From the NCBI GenBank assembly GCA_049487715.1, contig CP150551.1, forward strand, positions 682,001 through 746,000: 64,000 nucleotides of DNA, read 5' to 3'. The stretch comes from Pycnococcus provasolii. Lineage: Eukaryota > Chlorophyta > Pseudoscourfieldiophyceae > Pseudoscourfieldiales. Below the pieces are notes generated by a model, which saw nothing but the letters and a program-made list of their open reading frames with translations, was not told where the DNA came from and did no database searches. A program made the position numbers and the translations under genes. This document shows positions 29,738 through 37,870 of this stretch, piece by piece; the first letter of the stretch is position 1, and every line of letters begins with the position of its first letter.

Positions 29738-30107
29738 GTGAGCACCTTCACGCACACAAGGGGCCACACCTTGCAGCAAGGCAGGCCCACAAGGCAAGGA
29801 GCAAGACAAGGCACCAACCATGATTAGTCAGTGGGCATGCATGCATCCACGTGGCAGGAAAGAGGACAGGATGGTTCGAAATCGCGATCCTTTCCGAACC
29901 CTTTTCAAGACGTCTCTGAAAACCTTCACCAGGATGGAGACGAGACGAGCGAAGCAGGCCTAGCCCTAACCCTAACCCGAACCCCCTAACCCTAACCCTA
30001 ACCCTAATTCTCTTCTTCCCAGGCTGCCAGGGCCCGGACCTCGGAGGGGCATTGCGCCGCCGCCGCCTCTCCCCTTGCCCTCATCCTCATCCGAATCTAT
30101 CGTAGAA
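29738..30107. promoter_or_regulatory. Divergent promoter region (unknown gene / MAK11)
   Basis: 370 bp between head-to-head genes, with a strong telomere-type block 100 bp before the MAK11 ATG. No other feature seen. Confidence 0.5.
29961..30007. repeat. Interstitial telomere-type repeat block, about seven units
   Basis: CCCTAA units with two internal variants (CCCGAA, CCCCCTAA). It ends 101 bp upstream of the MAK11 start codon. Confidence 0.88.
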
Positions 30108-31169
30108 ATGGCGCAACGTACGCTCGTGCTCGGCTCGTACGAGCGCTTCCTCATGGGGTTCGACGTCTCACCCTCGTCTTCCCCTGGACAGTCGCTCGCA
30201 CTCTCAAAGACGCTCTCGCTCGCCGCACACCGAGGCGCCGTCAAGTGCGTCGCATCCGCGTCATCAGGAGGCATGCTCGCGTCAGGGGGAACCGACGACA
30301 CAGTTCGCATCTTTGACATCGAAAAGGGACTGGACATGGGAGCGCTATCAGAGAACGACGCAACAATCACCGCACTGCGATTCGTCGAGTCGAAGCACCT
30401 CCTCAGCGCTTCGGAGGACGGTGCCATCATGTGCTGGAAAACGGGAGGCACGTGGGAGCACGTGCGCACGCTCAGGGCGGGCGGGCACCTGAAGAGTGCC
30501 GCCGTGCGCGGCCTCGACGTGCACACGCGTGCAAAGGTGCTCCTCTCCGTCGGTGGCGACGCGAGGCTCTGCCTGTGGAGCTTGAAGACGGGTCGGTGCC
30601 TGTATGGACACCGCGTTCCGTTCGGCGAGGCGACGCAGGTGTCGGTGGCGCCATCGCAGGAGTGCTATGCGACGCTCGGCGACGGCGCGGTGGTGGTAAA
30701 CGCATTCGAGGGAAAGGCTCGGCAACTTGCCTGCGCGTCACCACCCTCGGGTGGTCGCAAGTTCCACCGCCTGGCATTCTGGGCGAACAGTGAGGCGCTA
30801 CTAGCTTGCGACGACGGCTCGATTGTCCTGTGGGACTACCAACGCTCAGGCGGCGGCGGCGGAGGAGGAGGAAAATTGTCGCAGCTCCCCGACTCGTCCG
30901 TGTCACTTCGCATCGCAAAGGCGCACGAGAGCCGAGTGAAGTCTGTTGTCGCGGTGAGCGACAGCACGTTTGCGTCCGTGAGCAGCGACGGCACGCTGCG
31001 CCTGTGGGACATTCGGTCGACGGGAACGCATCTCGACGAGGCGCGCACGGGTGCTCGTGCGACGAGCCTGTGCGTGGTAGCTGCACGGCACGCGGAGATG
31101 GCTACGCGGGATGACGACGGTGCGGCTGAAGAGGAGGCACCACGAGGAAAAAAGCTAAGAAAAGCTTAG
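30108..31169 (+). CDS. MAK11: WD40 protein MAK11/PAK1IP1, 60S ribosome biogenesis
   Basis: 353 aa from ATG 30108. The opening LVLGSYERFLMGFDV and the order of WD repeats (LASGGTDDTVRIFD, LLSASEDGAIMCWK, LLSVGGDARLCLWSL, ALLACDDGSIVLWD, FASVSSDGTLRLWD) match PAK1IP1/MAK11, which has a distinctive first blade (GxYE..L.GF). MAK11 acts in nucleolar pre-60S assembly, helping recruit RLP24. A Gly-rich insertion lies in the fifth repeat and a basic tail (RGKKLRKA) ends the protein. Start: the frame is open further upstream, but this is its first ATG. Confidence 0.88.
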   Translation: MAQRTLVLGSYERFLMGFDVSPSSSPGQSLALSKTLSLAAHRGAVKCVASASSGGMLASGGTDDTVRIFDIEKGLDMGALSENDATITALRFVESKHLLSASEDGAIMCWKTGGTWEHVRTLRAGGHLKSAAVRGLDVHTRAKVLLSVGGDARLCLWSLKTGRCLYGHRVPFGEATQVSVAPSQECYATLGDGAVVVNAFEGKARQLACASPPSGGRKFHRLAFWANSEALLACDDGSIVLWDYQRSGGGGGGGGKLSQLPDSSVSLRIAKAHESRVKSVVAVSDSTFASVSSDGTLRLWDIRSTGTHLDEARTGARATSLCVVAARHAEMATRDDDGAAEEEAPRGKKLRKA

Positions 31170-31493
31170 CTTTACTTAACTCAGTAAAATGTACTTTACT
31201 TTGTCCAACCATATGAAGGCTCGGCGCGACGGCATCTGGCCGCTTCCTAGGTAGCAGCGGTGGTCGTGTTCGACAACGGTGTAATGAAATAATTCCTTCT
31301 GTTTTCAAAAATAAGCTCGATTTAACTAGAAAAGTTACATCTACAAAATAAACCTCAGTAAACCATTTTGAAATACCAAAGTGATATATATATAATGTAT
31401 ATACATATATAGGTTGGTATGTACATAAACCTTTAAAGAGATAAACCGAAATAAATAAAGAGTTGAAACATATGCTCACTTTTTATTTATTTT
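31170..31493. other. Intergenic, convergent 3' ends
   Basis: AT-rich 324 bp between the stops of MAK11 and the cyclase, with a TATATATATAATGTATATAC stretch near 31386. No gene seen. Confidence 0.55.
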
Positions 31494-33410
31494 TCATGCC
31501 ACAGGCAGTTTCCTCATCGACAGAGACCGTCTGGAGAACGACTTTCTCGAACCGGCAAGCGAGCAGAATGAACGAGCAGAATGAAATCGTTCGTCCTCAT
31601 CATCCGAATCGAGATCCTTATAACGCGCCATTTCCGTGACATCGCGTGAAAAGTTCTCGCCAAACCGGGTGAAGGTGACGCGATACAGCTGCGTCTTTCC
31701 AATGTGCTTCAGATGCACTACATCGCGTTCCTCGATGTTGAAGAGCTCATCCGACTCGTCCTTCTTCAGCTGGTTCTTTACCGCGGCTGTGCAGAGCAGC
31801 TCGCCCTTCGAGGCATTCTGCTCAAGACGCGCAGCCATGTTCACATCCTCCCCGAACAGGTCGTACTGGGGCATCGTGTGACCCACGACGCCGCTGTGGA
31901 AGGTGCCGTAGTGAATTCCGGCGGAGATGTGAACCTTTTTTCCTGGCTCAATTTCAACCTTGGCATTCACGGTGGAAATCGCCTCGAGCGCGAATGCTAG
32001 CCCTCGTTGCACGACATGGTCCTGATCGTAGTCTTCGCCAAAAGCACTCTGGATGCCCACGGCTGCTAAGTACCCATCGCCAACCGTGCGCAGCTTGGTG
32101 ACGTCGTACCTCAAGGCGATCAGGTCCACCTCACACCACACCTTGTCGAGGTTTTCGACGAGCGCCGACGACCCCACTCTTCTCGAGAGAGACGAAAACT
32201 CGCAAATGTCGAGGAAGATGATCGCCCCGGTATGCTCGCGCGCCTCCACCATGCGCCCGAACGACAAGCGGTCATCTGATTCGGATTCGTCAGAAGAGCG
32301 CGCGGAGCGCGGCGAGGTGGCGATGCTGTCAATCATTTGTTCCCGCGCCTGCTCCACGAGTTCGTTCGCCACCGAGGTTGGGAGCATGGCTTGAAGGATT
32401 TCTTTCTCGGCGGCACGTTCGATGCTCGTGTTGCATACGCTCACCGCGGCACGGACAATGCCTTTCGCAAACTCCTTGAGGGTGCGCTGTTCTTCGAGGG
32501 TGCACACGCGCGGATCTTTGCCGAAGGCGCACAGCAAGCCAATGCAGGTGTCCGCATCTTGCTTGGCTGGCAGCGCGTCCGCACCTACGATGACGGGGAT
32601 ACAGTAGTAGTGGCGTATGCTCGACGCCTTGCCAAGTCCTTTGTGCCATAGCAACTTGTGCTGCCGCAAGTCGTTGACGAACAAAGCCCCGTCCTCCAAG
32701 GAAGAACGGCCGCCACCAAGTAGTAGGCTTCTGCCCCATTCTTGCTGCTCCATCACCGCTGCGCCTAGAGTGCGGTGGAAGAGAACGTCGGGCATGCTGT
32801 CGTCGGACTGGGAAGATGTGGAGGAAGCGATGACGCAGACGCGTCCGTTTCGAATGACGTGAAACCTCACGTCGGGCAGCTTGAGCACCTTTGACGCCAT
32901 CGTGAGGATGTTCGCGTATTCGTCTGCCGAGTCGAACGCGCCCATCTTCTCCATGGCGTGCAGCACGGCGCTGTTGCTGCCGCCGCCTTCGCTCGAGCTG
33001 CTGTGTGTTTGCGTTTCATCTTCCACGGCAGGAGCAGGAGCATCAAATGAAGTGCGTGGTGAGGATGACACCCTGAAAAAGTTGTCGTCGTCGCCGGCGG
33101 AGCTTAGACCGCAGACCCACCGCGAAATCCAGCTCCTGCGCTTCGTCTTGGGTGCAGAAGAGGCAGAGGAGGATGGGGAGGAGGAGGAGGAGGAGGGCTC
33201 TAGTAGGTTGATTAAGTTGTTAGAAGCGGCGGAGTTGTTGGAAACACGGCTGTGATCATCGTCATCGGCCGCAAAGGCAACGTCCCCCGAAGTCTCCTCC
33301 GACGACAACCTTAAGGGCAACTTATTAATACAAGGAGGATGAGAATGAGGATGAGGTTGAGCAACATAGATGGCCATAGGATCAAGCGTAAGCGTACTAC
33401 AAGGCACCAT
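31494..33410 (-). CDS. Class III nucleotide cyclase with GAF-like domain, predicted adenylyl cyclase
   Basis: 638 aa from ATG 33410. The first ~130 residues are Ser/Asp-rich and low-complexity. Residues ~160-355 resemble a GAF domain (CIPVIVGADALPA, CIGLLCAFGKDP). After a linker containing the phosphorylatable TSPRSARSS comes the cyclase homology domain (~395-590). It has the metal Asp in IIFLDICEFSSLS and the second metal Asp in RTVGDGY. The purine-selecting positions are Arg (LRTVG) and Asp (YDLFG), resembling the Lys/Asp pair of adenylyl rather than the Glu/Cys pair of guanylyl cyclases. The transition-state Asn and Arg are in VNMAARLE. No membrane segments are seen, so it is soluble. A basic Ser/Arg-rich tail follows. 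All catalytic residues are present in one chain, so it should work as a homodimer. Confidence 0.9.
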   Translation of the reverse strand: MVPCSTLTLDPMAIYVAQPHPHSHPPCINKLPLRLSSEETSGDVAFAADDDDHSRVSNNSAASNNLINLLEPSSSSSSPSSSASSAPKTKRRSWISRWVCGLSSAGDDDNFFRVSSSPRTSFDAPAPAVEDETQTHSSSSEGGGSNSAVLHAMEKMGAFDSADEYANILTMASKVLKLPDVRFHVIRNGRVCVIASSTSSQSDDSMPDVLFHRTLGAAVMEQQEWGRSLLLGGGRSSLEDGALFVNDLRQHKLLWHKGLGKASSIRHYYCIPVIVGADALPAKQDADTCIGLLCAFGKDPRVCTLEEQRTLKEFAKGIVRAAVSVCNTSIERAAEKEILQAMLPTSVANELVEQAREQMIDSIATSPRSARSSDESESDDRLSFGRMVEAREHTGAIIFLDICEFSSLSRRVGSSALVENLDKVWCEVDLIALRYDVTKLRTVGDGYLAAVGIQSAFGEDYDQDHVVQRGLAFALEAISTVNAKVEIEPGKKVHISAGIHYGTFHSGVVGHTMPQYDLFGEDVNMAARLEQNASKGELLCTAAVKNQLKKDESDELFNIEERDVVHLKHIGKTQLYRVTFTRFGENFSRDVTEMARYKDLDSDDEDERFHSARSFCSLAGSRKSFSRRSLSMRKLPVA

Positions 33411-34384
33411 ATACCACTTAAGGCCACCACTTAAGGCTCTTACCAAAGCAGCTTAAATGGCGAGCGGCGGCGTTAAGGTCATCTATGATATCAATCTAGC
33501 GAAGTGATTCCAAGTGAACCGAACCACTTAAGGTTTAGATAGAGCTCCGGAGGCGGGTATCACAGCGGTTATAGGAGACCCTGGGTCCAAGCGGGGCGCG
33601 TCTCACAGCTGTACAGTATTTCATTTTATCGTTGCCCAAAGAATTGGCGGCGGGGGGAGCGGCGGTACTTCGTTGTACCTCTTCGTTGTACCTTCGTTGT
33701 ATCGTTGTTCTCCGTCGTAGATTCTGCTAGATTTGATCCAGGGTTGAGGTGATCTGGTTGGTCTCATGTGATGGAGTTGGTTTGGTGCCAGCCTTGCTAG
33801 GATAGGATGTGTGATGTCGACAAAGTACACGAATTCAGACGACCAAACGGTACATTCGCATGCTGTGGAATGTGGATCTTGGTGGGATGGGACCGACCAT
33901 GGCGACATCCATATCGCTAGCGGTCCAGGTTTTTTCAGGAGATTTTGCGCGAAAACTGATAACTTCTGTCCAGAACGAAGTTCGGAGAAGTTTGCGGCAT
34001 GGAAGCGAAGCTGGATTATCGCGTGGTAAAGTTTATGGGTCGCGTTATGTCGCGTTATGGGGTCGCATTAACACGTCATTCACGTCATTCTGAACACCTG
34101 TTCTGAACCACCACCTGTTCTGAGGAGGCAAAAGGAGGAGAAGGATGGAAGAAAAGTAACCCTAACCCTAACCCTAACCCTAACCCTAACCTTATTGCGT
34201 GACATCACACCTACCACCACGTTCTCTTCTCTGGAGGTGGGCCCCACTACCATCGAGGTGGTCAAACGGAGGGCACCTACCAAATTATGTATGCATGCCT
34301 TGGACTGGACTCTTGGAGGTGTTATTACGCAACACCCCTTGCACACACTTTACCACTTGTTTACCGAGCTCAGGAGCGGGTGAC
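33411..34384. promoter_or_regulatory. Divergent intergenic region (cyclase / TIR-like TPR gene)
   Basis: 974 bp. Near the cyclase start are repeated CTTAAGG motifs (about 33330, 33417, 33430, 33473, 33526). At ~33670-33710 TTCGTTGTA recurs four times. A telomere-type tract lies near the right end. No coding frame recognised. Confidence 0.45.
34157..34192. repeat. Interstitial telomere-type repeat, six units
   Basis: An uninterrupted CCCTAA tract, 192 bp upstream of the TIR-like/TPR gene start. Confidence 0.92.
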
Positions 34385-37300
34385 ATGGGGTGTGGCGCGT
34401 CGTCCTCATCCTCATCAGCGGCCTTAAGGCCGCTTAAAGCCGTTTTGCCGCAAGCCGACGTTAAGATATCGGCCTCGGCCCCTCGGCCTGGGGAGCCTTT
34501 TGCGAGCACGCCGTTGCAACTGGCCTCGACGCCGCAACAAAGAGACGATGGCGCATTTCCTCGAAGCGGCGTGCGTCTCGCGTGGCTGAGACAATTTGTG
34601 GACGCGTGCAAGGGCAACAAGTATACGTGGACGGCGAAGGACTTTCTTAAGGCGGAACACGGTGGAGGGGCAGATGAAATTGTGCAAATCACCACAGATA
34701 ACCTGATGGAGCACCGCACACGCATGAATGCCGCAGGCAAGGACGGCGATGGCAAGCCGACAAACGTCAAGTACGTTGACATCCCGTTCGAACTCATGAC
34801 GACGAACGACGTGTGCTTTGGTATCGTCAAGCCTGCGACAGAACAAGTCAAAACGTCGTATGCGGAGATGCTCAGCAACACACAACCACGCGAAGTGCAA
34901 AAAGCGACCGTGTTCGTGTCGCACGCCTGGAAGTACACATTCGTGAATGTCGTTGACGCGCTCAGCAATGTTTACGAGAATGCTTACGTGTGGTTCGACG
35001 TGTTCACCGTTAACCAGCACGCGAGCTTGCAAGTGCCGCCCGACTGGTGGTTCACGACGTTCAAGGTGGCCGTTGCGAGTATCGGACACACCGTGCTGAT
35101 CTTGATGCCTTGGGACGATCCCATCCCGCTGACGCGCGCGTGGTGCATCTGGGAGATTCTGAGTACGATTGACGACGGCAAGGCGAAGCTTGAGATTTGT
35201 CTGCCGGCAGTGGAGCAGAAGGCGTTCGCCGACTTCTTGGTGGAAAAGGGATCAGACAAGGTGATTGTGAAGATGATCGGCATGGATGTGCAGCGCGCCG
35301 AGGCGTGGAAGAAGGAGGATCGTGACGCCATTCTTAACGCTGTGGATGAGTATCCAGGTGGCGCATCGGAGGTCAACAAGCGCATCAAAGATCAGATGCG
35401 AAGCTGGGTGGTGGAGAGTGCGATCAGTGCGTTGGGTACGCTGGATGTGGAGAAACGAGCGACATCTAAGCTGTTGATGGACGTGGCGAACTTGCTCAAG
35501 AATCAAGGTAAGTATGCGGACGCGGAGGCGCTGTACCGCGAGGCGCTCGACGGATATCGTCGAGAGCTCGGCGATGCGCATCCCGACACGCTTAAGTCCA
35601 TCAACAACCTCGCAAGCTTGCTCGATGATCAAGGCAAGTACGCCGAGGCCGAGCCGCTGTACCGCGAGGCGCTCGACGGTCGTCGTCGCGAGCTCGGCGA
35701 TGCGCATCCAAGCACGCTCGACAGCATCAACAACCTTGCGACCTTGCTTGATCAGCAAGGCAAGTACGCCGACGCGGAGGCGCTGTACCGCAAGGCGCTC
35801 GACGGTAAGCGTCGCGTTTGTGGTGATGCGCATCGAGACACGCTCGCCTCCATCAACAACCTCGCGATCTTGCTGAAGGACCAAGGCAAGTACGCCGACG
35901 CGGAGGCGCTGTACCGCGAGGCGCTCGACGGTCATCGTCGCGAGCTCGGCGATACGCATCCAAGCACGCTCGCCACCATCAACAACCTCGCGAGCTTGTT
36001 CTATAATCAAGGCAAGTACGACGACACGGAGCGGCTGTACCGCGAGGCGCTCGACGGTCGTCGACGCGAGCTCGGCGATGCGCATCCAGACACGCTCGAC
36101 AGCATCAACAACCTCGCGAGCTTGCTCTCAGATCAAGGCAAGTACGCCGACGCCGAGCCGCTGCACCGCGAGGCGCTCGACGGTAAGCGTCGCGAGCTCG
36201 GCGATGCGCATCCAAGCACGCTGAACTCCATCAACAACCTCGCAGGCTTGCTCTCTGATCAAGGCAAGTACGCCGAGGCCGAGCCGCTGTACCGCGAGGC
36301 GCTCGACGGTCGCCGTCGCGAGCTCGGCGATGCGCATCCAAGCACGCTCAGCTCCATCAACAACCTCGCGATCTTGCTCAAGAATCAAGGCAAGTATGCC
36401 GACGCCGAGCCGCTGCTCCGCGAGGCGCTCGACGGTCATCGTCGCGAGCTCGGCGATGCACATCCAAGCACGCTCAACTCCATCAACAACCTCGCTGACT
36501 TGCTCAGGCAACAAGGCAAGTACGATGACGCCGAGCCGCTGCTCCGCGAGGCGCTCGACGGTCGTCGTCGCGAGCTCGGCGATACGCATCCAGACACGCT
36601 CGCGTCCATCAACAACCTCGCACTCTTGCTCAGTGACCAAGGCAAGTACGCCGACGCCGAGCCGCTGTACCGCGAGGCGCTCGACGGTCATCGTCGAGAG
36701 CTCGGCGATGCGCATCCAAGCACGCTCGCCACCATCAACAACCTCGCGATCTTGCTCTCTGATCAAGGCAAGTACGACGAGGCCGAGCCGCTGTACCGCG
36801 AGGCGCTCGATGGGTATCGTCGCGAGCTCGACGATGCACATCCAGACACGCTTATGTCCATCAACAACCTCGCAAACTTGCTCCTTCGGCAAGGCAAGTA
36901 CGACGACGCCGAGCCGCTGTACCGCGAGGCGCTCGACGGTCATCGTCGAGAGCTCGGCGATACGCATCCAAGCACGCTTGCGTCCATCAACAACCTCGCG
37001 AACCTGCTCAGCGATCAAGGCAAGTACGCCGACGCGGAGGCGCTGTACCGCGAGGCGCTCGACGGTAAGCGTCGCGAGCTCGGCGATGCGCACATTGACA
37101 CGCTTGGCTCCATCAACAACCTTGCGATATTGCTTTATCAGCAAGGCAAGTATGCCGACGCGGAGCCGCTGTACCGCGAGGCGCTCGACGGATGTCGTCG
37201 CGAGCTCGGCGATGCGCATCCAAAGTACGGCGATTCGTGCTACAATAACGCAGAATTTCTCGAGAAGCAAAAGAAGTTCAGCGAGGCTGCTTCCTTCTAC

Positions 37301-37402
37301 GACCTAGCGGCGCACGCATACGAGCAAAGCTACGGCGCAGATCACGAGGAGACGCGTGATGCACGTACAAAAGCTGATGCATGCCGCAAGCACGCTATGT
37401 AA
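34385..37402 (+). CDS. TIR-like domain protein with 14 kinesin-light-chain-type TPR repeats and an N-terminal lipidation motif
   Basis: 1005 aa from ATG 34385. It begins MGCGAS, which fits N-myristoylation at Gly2 and palmitoylation at Cys3, so the protein is probably membrane-anchored. Residues ~174-290 resemble a TIR/SEFIR-like fold: TVFVSHAWKY (first strand and box 1), VWFDVFTVNQ, SIGHTVLILMPW and WCIWEIL (the WCxxE signature). From residue 375 come 14 tandem 42-residue repeats of the form GKY(A/D)DAEPLYREALDG.RRELGDAHP.TL.SINNLA.LL, plus a diverged 15th. These are TPR_10/TPR_12 repeats of the kinesin-light-chain/NPHP3 type. No NB-ARC domain sits between the two. An N-terminal signalling domain plus TPR sensor array is seen in innate-immune-like proteins, but the function here is not known. 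TGTAA overlaps the stop codon. Confidence 0.85.
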   Translation: MGCGASSSSSSAALRPLKAVLPQADVKISASAPRPGEPFASTPLQLASTPQQRDDGAFPRSGVRLAWLRQFVDACKGNKYTWTAKDFLKAEHGGGADEIVQITTDNLMEHRTRMNAAGKDGDGKPTNVKYVDIPFELMTTNDVCFGIVKPATEQVKTSYAEMLSNTQPREVQKATVFVSHAWKYTFVNVVDALSNVYENAYVWFDVFTVNQHASLQVPPDWWFTTFKVAVASIGHTVLILMPWDDPIPLTRAWCIWEILSTIDDGKAKLEICLPAVEQKAFADFLVEKGSDKVIVKMIGMDVQRAEAWKKEDRDAILNAVDEYPGGASEVNKRIKDQMRSWVVESAISALGTLDVEKRATSKLLMDVANLLKNQGKYADAEALYREALDGYRRELGDAHPDTLKSINNLASLLDDQGKYAEAEPLYREALDGRRRELGDAHPSTLDSINNLATLLDQQGKYADAEALYRKALDGKRRVCGDAHRDTLASINNLAILLKDQGKYADAEALYREALDGHRRELGDTHPSTLATINNLASLFYNQGKYDDTERLYREALDGRRRELGDAHPDTLDSINNLASLLSDQGKYADAEPLHREALDGKRRELGDAHPSTLNSINNLAGLLSDQGKYAEAEPLYREALDGRRRELGDAHPSTLSSINNLAILLKNQGKYADAEPLLREALDGHRRELGDAHPSTLNSINNLADLLRQQGKYDDAEPLLREALDGRRRELGDTHPDTLASINNLALLLSDQGKYADAEPLYREALDGHRRELGDAHPSTLATINNLAILLSDQGKYDEAEPLYREALDGYRRELDDAHPDTLMSINNLANLLLRQGKYDDAEPLYREALDGHRRELGDTHPSTLASINNLANLLSDQGKYADAEALYREALDGKRRELGDAHIDTLGSINNLAILLYQQGKYADAEPLYREALDGCRRELGDAHPKYGDSCYNNAEFLEKQKKFSEAASFYDLAAHAYEQSYGADHEETRDARTKADACRKHAM
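35507..37270 (+). repeat. 126-bp in-frame tandem repeat, 14 copies (TPR array)
   Basis: Each unit encodes one 42-aa TPR. The copies are nearly identical in DNA, for example TACCGCGAGGCGCTCGACGG in most units. Variation concentrates at a few codons (G-Y/R/K/H-RR, S/D before TL, and the x-LLxxQ end). Confidence 0.95.
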
Positions 37403-37642
37403 TACTATCGTACACTATTTCTATTCCATGATTGCGGTTCCTACGTGCACCACGTCCTCCAAACAACTCGAAAAATGTAGTCAGATGTCGCTGTCATATG
37501 TAATGCGTGCGTTCCTTATCGTACACGTGCAAAAAAAAAGCTTAAGGCCGACCCCTTAGACCACTCGGGCATACGTTCGTTCGATCGTGATGAAAAACAA
37601 ATTCTCCTTTCCAATAAAAAAAATGGAAGGGAAGGAATTTAT

Positions 37643-37690
37643 GAACGCAGTGGGGTTTGAACCCACGAGATTGCTCATCGGAATGCTTGA
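37643..37690 (-). other. tRNA 3'-half-like fragment joined to telomere-type repeat
   Basis: Minus strand: a perfect T-arm (GTGGG / TTCAAAC / CCCAC) followed by TGCGTTC as a 3' acceptor strand, and preceded by a variable-arm-like CCGATGAGCAATCTC as in tRNA-Leu or tRNA-Ser. The expected 5' half is absent; CCCTAA-type sequence begins instead. A T8 run ~18 nt downstream could be a Pol III terminator. Best read as a truncated tRNA relic. Confidence 0.4.
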
Positions 37691-37722
37691 TTAGGGTTTA
37701 GAAAAGGGGTAATTAGGGTTTT
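37691..37722. repeat. Interstitial telomere-type repeats (imperfect)
   Basis: ATTAGGGTTTAG and AATTAGGGTTTTG, 149 bp or more upstream of the CorA/MRS2 start codon, here in TTAGGG orientation relative to the gene. Confidence 0.6.
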
Positions 37723-37870
37723 GCCGAAGTGACACAGGATATAAACAAAAGTAAGATGAAGCACCTGCGCCGCGCACCCCCTCCCCCGCCTGCCTCGAGG
37801 TTGTGGTCAACAACGAACGCGCAGCCGACCGACTCGCTCCGAGGCACGTGTGTTTTTTTATCCGCGAAGC

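Larger units (their letters stand above)
37403..37870. other. Intergenic region upstream of the CorA/MRS2 gene
   Basis: 468 bp with the 3' flank of the TPR gene, a 3'-half tRNA-like sequence abutting telomere-type repeats, and a purine-rich stretch at 37612-37640. Confidence 0.5.

Noticed and set aside
35252-37270. Minus-strand frames with repeated ERLAVQRLRV units
   Set aside because: Antisense of the TPR repeats; no independent protein signal.
35507-37270. CRISPR array
   Set aside because: The regular 126-bp repeats are in-frame TPR codons without unique spacers, in a eukaryotic gene.
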